From assembly GCA_015039465.1 (NCBI GenBank), contig MU130157.1, forward strand, positions 321,186 to 385,185: a stretch of DNA of 64,000 nt. The letters are read 5' to 3'. A program made the position numbers and the translations under genes. Positions 11,056 through 22,699 of the stretch are shown here, one piece after another. The DNA comes from Phlegmacium glaucopus (Eukaryota; Basidiomycota; Agaricomycetes; Agaricales; Cortinariaceae). Each line of letters begins with the position of its first letter. Position 1 is the stretch's first letter. The notes beneath the pieces were generated by a model, which had not been told where the DNA came from, did no database searches, and saw only the letters and a program-made list of their open reading frames with translations.

Positions 11056-12240
11056 TTGAAAAGCGTTATGGGAGAACTTACTGATTCTACCAACCGTGCG
11101 GAAGGTTTCTCTTTAATGCCAGTGGTTTGGGGATTTGGAGCTACCATAGGGTAAGATTTAACGCAAGGTTTTGGAGTCACCGCAGTTAATAAGGAATTTT
11201 TAGGCCATTGATCGGAGGCAGCTTATCTCACCCGCATGAACGCTTTTCAAAAGTGCTCTCAGGATCGTTTTGGAAAGAATATCCTTATTTTCTTCCTTGT
11301 CTCGCTACCTCAACTTATGTCCTTATCGCCTTTGTGACTACTCTTTTCCTTTTCAAAGAGGTGCGTTCCTTATACTAGCCGAGTCATCATTCGATCCTAA
11401 TATAGTTGCCATATATAACAGACAGTTCCGAAACGAAGTTCACGACAATCTTCTACGGAATGTCGTGAAGGTCCGAAAGTTCGTACAGCTGACAAGCCTG
11501 TGGCTCTTCGTGAGCTACTTGTATATCCGGTCATGCTTTCCATTTCGAATTACGTTTTCCTTGCCTTTTTGAATATCTCTGTCAACGCTCTATTACCGCT
11601 ATTCCTCGCTATGCCGCTCGAAATTGGGGGTCTAAATCTCAGCCCCCCGACAATTGGATGTATTATTGGATCATATGGCGCTGCTAGTGCCATATTCAAA
11701 GTAATTTACTTTGCACGTATCGTGCGCCGATGGGGAGAACGAAGGGTTTTCATTGTGGCAATATCCACTTTCTTGCCAGTATTTTTACTGTTGCCCATAA
11801 TCAATTTCGTTGCCCGGAGATGGGGTCAGCTGTCATTCGGTGTCTGCCTTTTAGTAGGCTGTTTACTTGCTATGATAGCATTAATGGATATGGCGTATGG
11901 TACGTGAAACATGGATCATCCATCATAACCTTATACCCTACCTTATTATTATCTCCATGCAGGGACGATCTTTATGTTTATCACCGCTTCTGCGCCTAAT
12001 AAACGTTCTCTTGGAGCGACGAATGGATTATCCCAGATGACCGTGTCAATTGCCAGAGCTATAGGTCCAGCATTATCGACTTCACTCTTTTCGTTCTCCG
12101 TGCAGAACGATATTCTTGGAGGTTTCGGCGTTTACGTTTTCTTCGCCACCCTCTCAGTCCTTGCGCTGCTGCTCGCAACCCGCCTGCCTTTCAAAGTATG
12201 GGACCAATATGAACCAGAACACGATACGACAAGTCCTTGA
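11056..12240 (+). pseudogene. MFS transporter, A type, 5'-truncated and fused
   Basis: An A-type transporter from MGELTDSTNRAEGF onward. Exons follow 11056-11150, about 11204-11359, about 11422-11899 and 11963-12240, each bounded by GT-AG introns, ending with the same C-terminus as the copy at the window start. Its first three or four membrane segments are missing. Instead the D-type copy upstream joins it in frame at about 11055, so membrane segment 7 of one protein runs straight into the loop before segment 4 of another. MFS folding would not survive this, so I call it a pseudogene, although the downstream exons look intact. Confidence 0.75.
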
Positions 12241-13681
12241 GGATCTCAAAAACAAAAGGCAAGAGAATCAAGTTGTCACACCCTACGACGAGGCAAGACA
12301 CTAACTATCATGATGAATACTTACGATGGACTCTATGCGGACATGGGTTCATTAAAGCACCGGATAAGACCCTGTATAAAGCGTGATCGTAATAACGTCA
12401 AGCTTTTATTCAGTGTTTTAATGACATCACCAACCTGACATCATCTTCACTCCATGTAACCCACCATATTTTTAAATCAACCAAGCTCAGTATCAATTCC
12501 AAATGAATGGTTCGTTGCGTTTTTACTCAGCAACTGACTACGGTCATGTGACTCGACGGTCACCTCCAACTTTAAGCTTGCTTCAGAGTTCACCTTGAAC
12601 TTCCCGAGATGAACAGCATCATCTTTTAGCATTATGGCCTATTCAACTCCAACGTTGTAGTTTCTTTGGAACTCGACCAAAACTTATATATCTTGACCAC
12701 ACCCGCGCGAGGAACGCACGTCTACGTTTTGTTATCTGATATCTGCTGGCCCACACTGTCTGGCTTTGCGCGATTTTCTAGACCTCTCGTGATATGCTCC
12801 TGAGGCTAATGTATGGTCAGCATGGCACCCCTGGCTCCTACTTCAATCACTCAGAAGACAGCGTATGGACCTTCTATAACGATTAGTCCGACATCGAAAC
12901 AACGATTATCCCTCAAATTCTTTCGTCCAATGACTTATGCCACGTCATTTCAAATAATACCATTCCCCAACTTTCACACCGAATTATGGTTATAGCGGCT
13001 TGATGAACCCAGAGAGACGTCCCATGAAACTATTTAAGCTCTCGTTTCTCTTGGTTCCCCAAGCTTCAACGAGCCCTCCACACCATTCCCCTCCCCAAAA
13101 GATTTTCTGCAGATGGACGGGTCTATAGCCAATGAATGCCACAACGAACAAACCCCACTTATACATTCCCACCAAGGAAATGTGAAAAGAACACCATTGC
13201 CCAAGCTGCAAATTGGCATTCTCTTATTTCTACAAATCAATGAGCCACTATGCAGTATGTCTATATATCCGTATATTAATGAGGTATGCTTTCGGTCGTT
13301 CGTTCGTTTCAACCCCTTGTATAGTAAAATCCATTATCCATTCAGCTCGTTAGCAAGCTCGATATTATTGGAGGAGACACGCGGAAAATAGGTTATTACG
13401 CTGGTCTAATTGTTGAGTCCCACGTTTCATCATGATTTACGTTCAGGGGCTCACCGTTGAGGCTGTTTGGCCTTCTGTCCTTACAGGAATCCCTGTTCTT
13501 TGCTACGGAGGCTCTCACAGTATTTCAATGGAGTCGAACATCAGATCGTATCGGCAGAAAGCCTGTTCTATTGATTGGGTTGGCTGGGACATTTCTGTCG
13601 ATGCAGTTGTTTGGACTTTCTCGAACATTTTGGACACTAGTCATTAGGTGTGCTTGCTACCTCACGAACCACTTCATTTAC
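11626..13681 (+). repeat. Segmental duplication, copy 2
   Basis: Second copy of the 2.06-kb block also found at 1-2061. Here the block continues into a complete D-type MFS gene. The pair shows that A-spacer-D was the ancestral order and that copy 1 was cut off inside D. Confidence 0.9.
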
Positions 13682-15006
13682 TGATGGTCAATTCTAGTCG
13701 TTGTCTCTGTGGACTTCTAAATGGAAACATTGGTCTTATTTTCCTTCGTTGGCATTTATTCCCTAGACTCACCTTTTTTGTTGTTTTTTTGGATAGGTGT
13801 TATGAAAAGTTGTATGGGCGAACTCACGGATCCAACAAATCGAGCAGAAGCATTTGCATTGATGCCTGTTATTTGGGCATTTGGAGCATCTATGGGGTAA
13901 GTATAAGGAATTTCTCTCCCAAGTAAAATCGTGTTCGAACTTTTTTTGCTTCAATCAGGCCTTTACTAGGTGGTTCATTAGCTCGTCCCAGTGATCATTT
14001 TCCAACTATTTTTACTGGGGGATTTTGGAAACAATACCCGTACTATCTCCCCTGCCTTGCAGCGGGAATATTCCTGCTCTTAACATTGGTTATCGTGGCA
14101 GTGTTCTTCCAAGAGGTCGGCTTTTTTTGCGTTTATGTGTTCAGGCTTTATGTGTTTCCCTAATATTGGTTTTTTGTCCGTTTGCAGTCACTGGCCAAGC
14201 CGACGTCTCCAGCTCCGAGTTATACGTCAGATATAGAATGTGATGTAGAAGAGGCCCTCCCAACACGCGAGCAAGAATTCTCATTCTGCGATCTCCTCAC
14301 ATTCCCGGTCATGATATCTATCGCTAACTATGTCATACTCGCCTTCTTAAGCATCTCAGTTAGCGCCTTGCTTCCTCTGTTCTTCCACATGCCCATACCC
14401 ATGGGTGGTTTGGATCTTGACCCAGTCGCTATTGGATATATCATGGGGACATACGGTGCCGGAACAGGGTTGTTTCAATTCCTCTTCTTTGCCCGAATCG
14501 TGCGGCAATATGGCACTCGACATGTTTTTATACTATCGTTATCGATGTTCATACCATTATTTGCGATGTTTCCCGTGATTAGCATCGTCTCTAAAGGGTA
14601 TGGGGTGGATTATTGGGTAGTTTGGGTGTTGGTCGGGTTAATGCTCTTTCTGCTGTTTTTCATAGATATGGCTTATGGTCTGTCTGTCCTTCAGTCCCAA
14701 CACTGGGAATCCGAGTTCTGATTGATAATATCGTTTTTTTTAGGGTGCATATTCATGTACGTGACCGAAGCGGCTCCTAGTCGAAGTTCCTTGGGTGCGA
14801 TAAATGGGTTTGCACAAACGACAGCCTCGGTAGCAAGAGCTGTGGGACCTGCGTTATCGACTTCACTGTATTCATTTTCTGTTCAGCACGATCTGTTAGG
14901 GGGTTACGGTGTCTACGCCATTTTTGGATTGCTTGCAACTCTGTCGATGTTTGTGGCAATCCAACTGCCTCGACAAACCCAGAGCAACCTGAAGCTGAAG
15001 TTGTAG
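13113..15006 (+). CDS. MFS transporter (ZIFL/DHA1-like), intact
   Basis: Eight exons (13113-13283, 13346-13411, 13487-13647, 13698-13732, 13797-13896, 13959-14115, 14188-14677, 14744-15006) sum to 1443 bp, giving 480 aa with consistent phases. The protein has the 12-segment MFS plan: PLPKLQIGILLFLQ (segment 1), GYYAGLIESLFF, motif A SDRIGRKPVLLIG after segment 2, the CLCGLLNGNIG and MGELTDPTNRAEAF stretch, a central loop rich in Pro/Glu at about residues 225-255, and SLGAINGFAQT near segment 11. Close relatives in fungi resemble zinc-induced facilitator-like carriers, proton-coupled exporters of small organic compounds at the plasma or vacuole membrane. The substrate cannot be told. It is the only complete member of the local array. 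Confidence 0.9.
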
Positions 15007-15095
15007 CATAAACTAAATGAATAAGGCAACTTTGAATAATTAAAAGCACCGCTTTGACCAATGATGTCATTACCCCCCTTTCTTCCATAGCCATA

Positions 15096-15981
15096 ATGTC
15101 GGCACTTCTTGGCAAGGCAGGCAAGAAGCTTTTCGCCAAACATCTCGAGAAATACGCACCTGAAGACCCACTTTACGAGTTTTACACAAATAACAATGGG
15201 AAGCAGAAGCGACGAAAGGTTAATCATGATCAATTGTTGTGGTCAAACCCCCTATTTACAAATGAGACTATCTATACAGCGTCAATTACCACCTGGTCTC
15301 TCTGCTCGTGATGCAGCTATCCTCCGCTCCATAAAGAAGCGTGCACACTATCTCGACAAAGGGTTTTCTCTTTGTGGTATGCAGTTTGGATGGACTTTTG
15401 TCATCGGACTCGTACCGATTGCAGGAGATGTAGCCAACGCCGCCCTCAACTACCATCTCGTCGTACGCAAAGCCCGAAACGCTGATCTTCCCGACTGGCT
15501 TGTTGGCCGAATGTTAATCAACAATGCTCTCAGTGCCGGCGTTGGTTTCATCCCCCTCATTGGCGACGTTCTTTTAGCAGTTTATAAAGCAAACTCGAGA
15601 AATGCGGCGTTGCTAGAGGAGTATTTGAGGATACGCGGTGATGAGTTTTTAAAGATGCGTGAAGCGGAAGCGAAGCGAGAGGACTTGTCCCCGGGAGGGG
15701 ATACTACTACTATGAAAGGCGATTTAAGCGCTGCGGATGTTAAGCAAGTCAAGCCTGGATCTGGGATGACTCCTTCGGAGAAAGCCAGGACAGCCGATGA
15801 TTATTCTCAAGATACTGGCGTTCTTCCTGCGTCATCCACCCGTGGAGGAGCCTCAACGCGAGGTCTGTTTGGTATGCGGACGAAGAAGGTGCAGCAGCCT
15901 GCTGCTGTGGCTTCAAGTTCGAACTCTAGTCCGAAAGGGAGATTTGTGGAGAATGTGGACCTTCAAGAAGCTTCCAAGTGA
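15096..15981 (+). CDS. DUF4112 domain membrane protein
   Basis: Two exons (15096-15218, 15280-15981; 61-bp intron) give 274 aa. The core, LDKGFSLCGMQFGWTFVIG followed by LVPIAGDVANAALNY and GVGFIPLIGDVLLAVYKAN, is the duplicated hydrophobic LIPxxGD pattern of DUF4112 proteins, probably two or three membrane-embedded segments. The tail (about residues 165-274) is Ser/Thr/Lys-rich and looks disordered. An in-frame ATG at 15054 would add 14 residues. The start at 15096 fits the usual N-terminus. The molecular role of the family is not known. It runs in the same direction as the MFS gene 90 bp upstream and converges on the HNH gene. Confidence 0.85.
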
Positions 15982-16346
15982 TTACCCCCCACCCTCACCC
16001 CCATTCCCTACGTATTCATCGACTCATAATTTTGACCACTGGTGTTAAATTTTGTTTAATCATCTACACGGTATATGCTTAAAGTTTGACGACCATTTCC
16101 CGCATATTGCCACTTTCTTGGACAATTGGCAACTGTGTATTCTAATCATATCGTGATGGCAGAGGAACAATTCATGATTCAGATATTATATCAAGGTAGT
16201 CCTATACGCGAACAATGTACTCTACACACTACTATATCAATGATCATATGTACACTGATTGATCAATAATCAACACTCAACGAAACAGTCAATAATCACT
16301 ATAAAAAGCTCGGAGGAGGGCCTCAATCTCCTGACGCTGGATATAA

Positions 16347-17686
16347 TCAGCAGTCTTCTCCTTCGGAGTCGGAGTTGTCAGACGAGAGGCTGGGACATGC
16401 CATACTCCGTGAGCGAATGTTCGGGTGAGTATCCATATATTCACGCTTCCTCCTTTCCACGATACTCTTCCCCGGATACCACATCATCGTATGGTACCTG
16501 TCCCTTCGCAGGTCAGGCTCTTCAACTTGGAAGATAAAGTGAGTTGTCGAAGCATAGAAGAGATCACGAGCTTACAGAAAAAAGGGGCGATCCTCTCTGC
16601 CAATCTGAGATCTTCCTGTAACTCCTGAACTTCGTTAACTTGGGAGTCATTGACATCCAATGGAGCAGCGTCCATGGTCTTCCTCTTTTTCTTAATAGGC
16701 TCTTTCTGATTCGTACCAACGCTACCTTGAGCTGACTCTGCTTGGGGCTCGTTTACCGGTGATTCGGAGGTTGGGATGATCAAGCGGAATCGCTTGCGAA
16801 GACTAGGCTTTATGACCGACTTTGCTTGTTCGATAATGGCCCATGCAAAGCGAGCAAAGAGGAACTCGTGTGACAACTGTGCGGTGTCAAACGTTTGATT
16901 ATGATAAAGTGCAGCGGCCTCGTAGCTTCGATCGATGAAATGGACGACCATTTGGCCACCCTTGGGCACGACCACCCATTTTGCTTGATCAAAAAGTAAT
17001 GAATGCAGGTCCGAACGGAGGGCGAAGAGGTTCCTAGAATCGTTCTCGGGCTCTTTTTTGTTCGATAAGGAGTAGAGGTCCATGTTGTTGAGTCGCATCT
17101 GAGAGCGTTAGCAATAGTTATTGTAAAGTTAACCTTGACGACTTACCCACGATCCCTCTTCATTTGGGATGATATGAGCCGTGGTTATACCATCGCACCA
17201 ACCAGAAAGACGGCATCGCCTGTCCCGTGTTTTGACCGCGGTGCTTATCACGCTCCAGTTGTCGCGGGCGACTATATCGTCCTCATCCAGAGAAACTGTT
17301 CGGTCCCAGGCTTGGGGAAGCTGGTCATGAGGGAAACGCCACGAGCTAAAGTCGAGGCAGATAGGATATAGTGGATCCGTTTGGGGGTTGGTTAGGTGAT
17401 AATAGTACTCCTTAAGAGTTAGGATTCCATCTGGATCCATAGAGGCCACACCCTCTGCATTCTCACGATCACTAGACAAGGACAAAAAACCAGTGTGGCT
17501 CGTAAGGATCTGACATGCAGTAAGAACAGTGAGGTGATGAACGCCAAAAGTGCGGGGTTCGTTCGCTGGTGCCTGTTGTACTACGTTATTGGCGGGAAGG
17601 AGAAGGAATGGTTCGTCATTTGCGGGGTGTTTGATTATGATAAAGTTGGGATATATTGGGACGTCGGGATTGGCGATATCTTTCAT
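16347..17686 (-). CDS. HNH-domain protein
   Basis: The first exon (17147-17686) and second exon (upper end 17098) flank a GT-AG intron of 48 bp. One more intron is needed near 16530-16580 to reach the ending HPNIRSRSMACPSLSSDN and the stop at 16347. The domain of the HNH_2 type lies around residues 150-230: RDRRCRLSGWCDGITTAHIIP supplies the first Cys and the AHI motif, and LRSDLHSLLFDQAKWVVVP supplies the second half. The C-terminal part is charged with a KKKRK cluster, a possible nuclear signal. Such proteins are abundant in Agaricomycetes, with unknown function. Nuclease activity is not demonstrated. The exact 3' exon borders are uncertain. Confidence 0.75.
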
Positions 17687-19225
17687 GTAGGCATGTGTGT
17701 TGGCAGATAGTGAACGGATATTGTTTCCATCAAGTATTGAGATTTGTGTGGGACGTGAATAGGGGAAGATGAAACGTGACAGGAGTTGTGACGAGAGCTA
17801 AGCTGAGTTAGAATTGGACTCGCTTTTTAAGTTCGACTATACCACGTCGATGCTTGGATGACGGTCTCGTCATTTTTTACCTTTTTGCTCATTCGTTGGG
17901 CATTATCAAAGGATTACTGTGACCTATGTGAACGGTACGTTTCTGCTTTCATGGCGTACACCAGATAACAGGATACTTTTTCTCAACTTTTTTTTTGGCT
18001 CAGGCTTCCTTTCTGTTCACTCAGGAAACACGGGATCAACTTCGAAAGCTTTCTTTTCAACGCACTTGGGCATCATGCTCACTGCGCAGACTTTGTGGGA
18101 GTGTTATCTCCCCCGAGGACCGCGTAGAGTCAGCCATCCGAGACCTCCTAGCATGTTCTTCGTCATTTGAGAACATGGTTTAAGAGGTTGTAGAGCTAGG
18201 CATTGCCAATCTCTTCAACTATCTGAACCATAATGCATGTGCGCGTGTTCAGTTTTAGGTAACTGCAACGTGTGCCCAAATGTGGATTCGCAGTGGATTC
18301 GCATGCGGCCAACATGCGTTAAACTCAGGTTTAAAGGAAGCACTGTAGGAGATCCCGGCTGTCAGTCAGTGCGCACGAGGGAAAGTTGTTGGTTTCCTAA
18401 CACATTGGCACGATCTCTTCTCATCCCGATTGAGTTCTGAAACCTGCTCCTGTGTTCTCATTTTTTTAATTTTTTGCCATTGCCCATTCGTTGGGTGTAC
18501 GTGATATACAGTGCCACACCAGCACACCCACGATCCTCGTGTCGTACAAGAGTTTCTTCCTTCGGAATGCAACTCCTTCTTTGCGAGGCAACAAGCTGCT
18601 TGGTACTTTCACCTCGCAGCAGTAGCTATGTCAGCTACCTCTCTTACGTTCTTTCACCCACCTTGTGCATCAAGCTCAGCACACCAAGCCCAAGTTGCTT
18701 CATCCCCTACCACGGTGGGCCGATGAGGTGACACGATCCTGTGGGATCTTTTCCCATTCTCTTCCAAGCGCGATCTTGGTTGGGTGCTCGTAATTGAGCT
18801 CGTGACGTTGCCGTATGGATGCTTGAATGAGTTCTCTGTTGGCAACGATCCAATGCCTCTACAATTCTCGTTTCGGAGATTTCAAGCTTCATAACGTTCT
18901 TACGCGAAAGGCATGGGGCTTGACCTCAGGCACTGTTGGTTAGTTTCCGGTTGTTGGCCAGCCAACCTCCGAATGCTTAACGCTTAGTGTCGACGTGGGT
19001 GTAGGCTATTCATTGGTGGGATTACCGCTTGATTTATTGGTGGTGTTTGTGTGGGAGGAAACGATAAGAGAGGATAGCATAACAAGGCTCGTTCCCTTCG
19101 TGGGGACCCACCTATTGATTAATCTTTAAATCATCACCTTAGTGTGGTGGTTTGGATTTTTTCTTGATGGTGTGTGTTTTAATATTGAGCCGTTCGTTCG
19201 CTCATCCTGGTTGTGAATTTTTGGA
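17687..19225. other. Long intergenic region without recognised gene
   Basis: The divergent spacer between the HNH gene and the monooxygenase gene. Short open frames occur (for example 17919-18183 and 18474-18731), but none has a family signature or convincing splice pattern. Confidence 0.5.
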
Positions 19226-19663
19226 TCCCTGCTCATTTGTTGAGCTTCTCGTCCTTTTATTGCAATCACATTGAACTTGAATGTACATTCTTTGGCCTTC
19301 GCAGTCGAACAAAAGTCCACTGAAGTTACATGATATATCGTTGATATGTGATAACCAATACTATGGGCATGTCTGTAGAGATTTTGTTATATACATATTG
19401 ATTGGTCTCAGCTTAAGCAAGGTTGGCGACACAGTTTTTTCCCGAGTGAATTCATTGCTCCATTTGTTGAGTCGTCATTTTATAATCACATTGAATGGTA
19501 GACTCTTTGGCTCTTGTCGAACAACAGTCCACTAAAGTTACAAGATATATCGTTGATCGTGTGATAACCAATACTATGGGCAGTAAAATATTTTGTTACA
19601 ATGTTAGATAGTATACGTATCGGTCAGCTTAAGTATTGCAAGGTCGGCGACACAGTTTTTTCA
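19226..19663. repeat. Two direct repeats of about 215 bp upstream of the monooxygenase
   Basis: Units at about 19226-19442 and 19446-19663 share the order CATTTGTTGAG, ATCACATTGAA, TCCACT(G/A)AAGTTACA, GATATATCGTTGAT, GTGATAACCAATACTATGGGC, CAGCTTAAG and GGCGACACAGTTTTTTC. They differ by small indels and substitutions. The second unit ends about 90 bp before the monooxygenase start, so they may form part of its promoter region. Confidence 0.8.
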
Positions 19664-19754
19664 AGTCACGTGCCGTGTAATCATTCACTTCAGGAAGTGA
19701 TTTCTAGCATTTATTCTTATCAACCATCGATTCACTGACATCGCTAGAAACAAT

Positions 19755-22425
19755 ATGTCAGTGGCTCAAAACCTGCATCATGCTGAAGCACCATTGCCAA
19801 CATTATCCAAACTTGGGGACCCTATAATCCCTACCGATCTCGATACAGAGAAAATTGCTGCAGAATGGTTATCTTCGTTCGCGAAATTCGTTGAACAAGG
19901 AGACATCAATGGGATCCTCAGCCTCATCCTCGACTCTCAGTTTTCTTCCAACATATTCAAACCTAAATCTAGCAAAAGTAACGATCAAGGCGACTTGGAT
20001 CGTCCAGATACCGGAGTTGCTGTTTATTGGAGAGATGTGCTCGCACTCACTTGGGACTTCCGAACATTTGAAGGTACTCCCAAGATAAAACAATTTCTAG
20101 TCGATCGATTAGGCCAGTCCAAGATATCGAACGTCCAATCTAACGGGGCTTCTCTCCTCATGAAACCCTATCCTGACCTTGCCTGGATCCAACTCTCATT
20201 CACCTTTGAGACCCAAGTTGGCCTTTGTTCGGGCATCGTGAGACTTGTACCCGTCTCATCCCCGGCGAAAGATATAGTCTGGAAAGCCCACTCCATTTTC
20301 TCTCATTTGGACGATCTGAAAGGGTTCCCGGAAAAGATAGGCGCATTGAGAAACCCTCAACCCAATCATGGTAAATGGGAGGCAGAACGTGAGAAGGAAG
20401 CTCGTTTCGAGGATAAGGATCCTGTGGTTTTGATTGTCGGAGGAGGTCATAGTGGGTTGGCAATGGCTGCGCGCTTAAAAGCTCTTGATATATCTTCCCT
20501 TGTGATCGATAAAAATGAAAGGGTTGGGGATAACTGGAGGACGCGATATGAGGCGCTTTGTCTTCATGATCCAGTGTGTGAGTGTGAACCCTAGATAACA
20601 TGTCATAATATTGTTCGATAAAACTGAACACTTTTCTATCGCAGGGTATGATCATATGCCATACCTTTCGTAAGATGCTCTGTTTTTTTTCAGTCTTCTT
20701 TCTCGATATAACAACGGCGGTCTCCCAGATTCCCTACATCATGGCCAGTTTATTCCCCAGCTAAAAAAGTAAGGTTTCAGAAGATTCATCGGATCTCCGT
20801 ATTCTCCAATACTAACGCTATTCCAGATCGCCAACTGGCTGGAACACTACGCGGAGGCGATGGAACTGAACGTTTGGACTTCATCGACAGTGATCAACTC
20901 GACCCAGGACCCAACTACGAAATTATGGTCGGTTACAGTCAAACAACAAAACGGAAAAGAACGCGTTTTCAAAGTGAAGCATGTCGTTTTGGCTCTGGGT
21001 TTCAAGGGTGGTCAAGGGTACATACCTTCATTCCCTGGAAAGGTATGAGGCTCTTTTGTTTGCTCCTTTCCGCTCGGTTGACAAAGTTTTTTTTTTGGAA
21101 TAGGATACGTTTAAAGGCCAAGTACTTCATTCTTTACAACACGACAAGGCCACCCAACATATTGGGAAAAAGGTAGTCGTCGTAGGAGCCTGTACTTCAG
21201 GCATGTATGCCCATATTATTTGCGACCGATCTGTTGAAAGAAAAAATTAGCTCATGACATCTGCGTCGACTACGCTGATCATGGCGTCGGTAGGGTGCTT
21301 TTCGTGATCATCTTTGTTAATGTCTCTAAACTTTCGACATAAAAATTATTATCACAGATGTAACAATGTTTCAAAGGAGTTCAACATACGTGATGTCGAC
21401 CAAGAATGGCATTCCAATGCTCCTGGCAGGTGAGGAGATTCATTTTCCTGTAAGTACAGCGTACTAACTTGCCTTAGGCTTGTATGAGGAGAATGGACCA
21501 CCAACAGACGTAGCGGATAAGATCAGTGCTTCATTCCCGAACCTCATGATGGCTGGCCTAGGTTACAGGGTGACAAAACTGATTGCCAAAGCTGACAAGT
21601 GATTAATAAGCAACTCATTGGTCTCCCTTTGAATGTAACCTTCGAGCTGATCGTTTTCATCCAGAGAGATCCTGGATGGTCTGCATCAACGCGGGTTCAG
21701 GACCAACATGGGTTACCAGGACACCGGTCTTCTTCTCATGGTGTGGTTGAAAGCTGGAGGTTATTATATGGGTATGAGCAAGCAACAAAAAAAAAACAGT
21801 GGCAATGAAGTTACTAACCTGTTGCAGATGTCGGTGGAAGTCAATACATTATCGACGGAAAGGTGAAATTGAAGAACGGTAGCCAAATCCAAGGATTTAC
21901 CGCCAACGGGTTAAAGTTTGAGGACGGTAGTGAGTTAGAAGCGGATGTAGTCTTATTCTGCACCGGGTGCGTCGTCTTTGTCTTGAAGCATCAGAATCGA
22001 GACAAACTGAGTTCAATCATTAAAGATTGAGCGACACCCGACATGCCATTCGTAAAGTCTGCGGAGACGAAGTGGCCGAGAAGATGAAACCGGTATGGGG
22101 GTTGGATGAGGAAGGCGAGCTCAATGGATGTTACAGGGATTTAGGATACCAAGGATTGTGGTATATCATGGGTGAGTCGATGGTTTCCCCGTCTATTGGC
22201 ACTTGGGTTGTTGTGGTCGTTTTTGAAACAAATGACTTTGTCCATCTGGAATAGGTAATTTTGCCCTGAGTCGTTTCTATTCCAAACACATGGCACTTCG
22301 TGAGTCTTCGAATCGGTTGATATTTTTGTTGTTGAAGAAGCTAAACATGGTTGCTTGTCGGACGGTTAGAAATAAAAGCTATGGAAGAAGGGATTTTCGG
22401 AGAAAGATATAGTCTGGCAGCGTGA
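19755..22425 (+). CDS. Flavin-containing monooxygenase with N-terminal NTF2-like region
   Basis: Thirteen exons were placed by reading frame: 19755-20577, 20645-20669, 20729-20768, 20827-21042, 21104-21200, 21251-21289, 21358-21429, 21478-21598, 21665-21771, 21828-21966, 22026-22171, 22255-22299, 22370-22425. They give 641 aa with all phases consistent. Residues about 1-200 resemble the SnoaL/NTF2-like domain that precedes many fungal FMOs. VLIVGGGHSGLAMAARL near residue 220 is the FAD-binding GxGxxG fold. VVVVGACTSAHDIC is the NADPH-binding fold, in which the usual GxGxS reads GACTS. The protein resembles YUCCA/Baeyer-Villiger-type enzymes that oxidise small substrates with NADPH and O2. The donor at 21201 is GC rather than GT. 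Confidence 0.9.
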
Positions 22426-22699
22426 AAACTTTGATCCCCAAACCCGAAGTGAACAATGTAGAAATGTATGAATAAAAAAACAACTTGACCAGGAACAAAA
22501 AGGAGTTGAGAACGAACTAACCGCGAGCTGCACGAGTGTGCAAATAAAACATTTAAGGAATATTCAAAACGAAACAGGCTCCCGCTGCGTGGGTGTTGAG
22601 AAGCTTCTCTCAAGTGCATGCATTGATCCAGCATCAGACTCCGTCTCTGAATCGAGTTAATGCGCGTACAGATACTGACGGATCTTTGAAATACAATTA

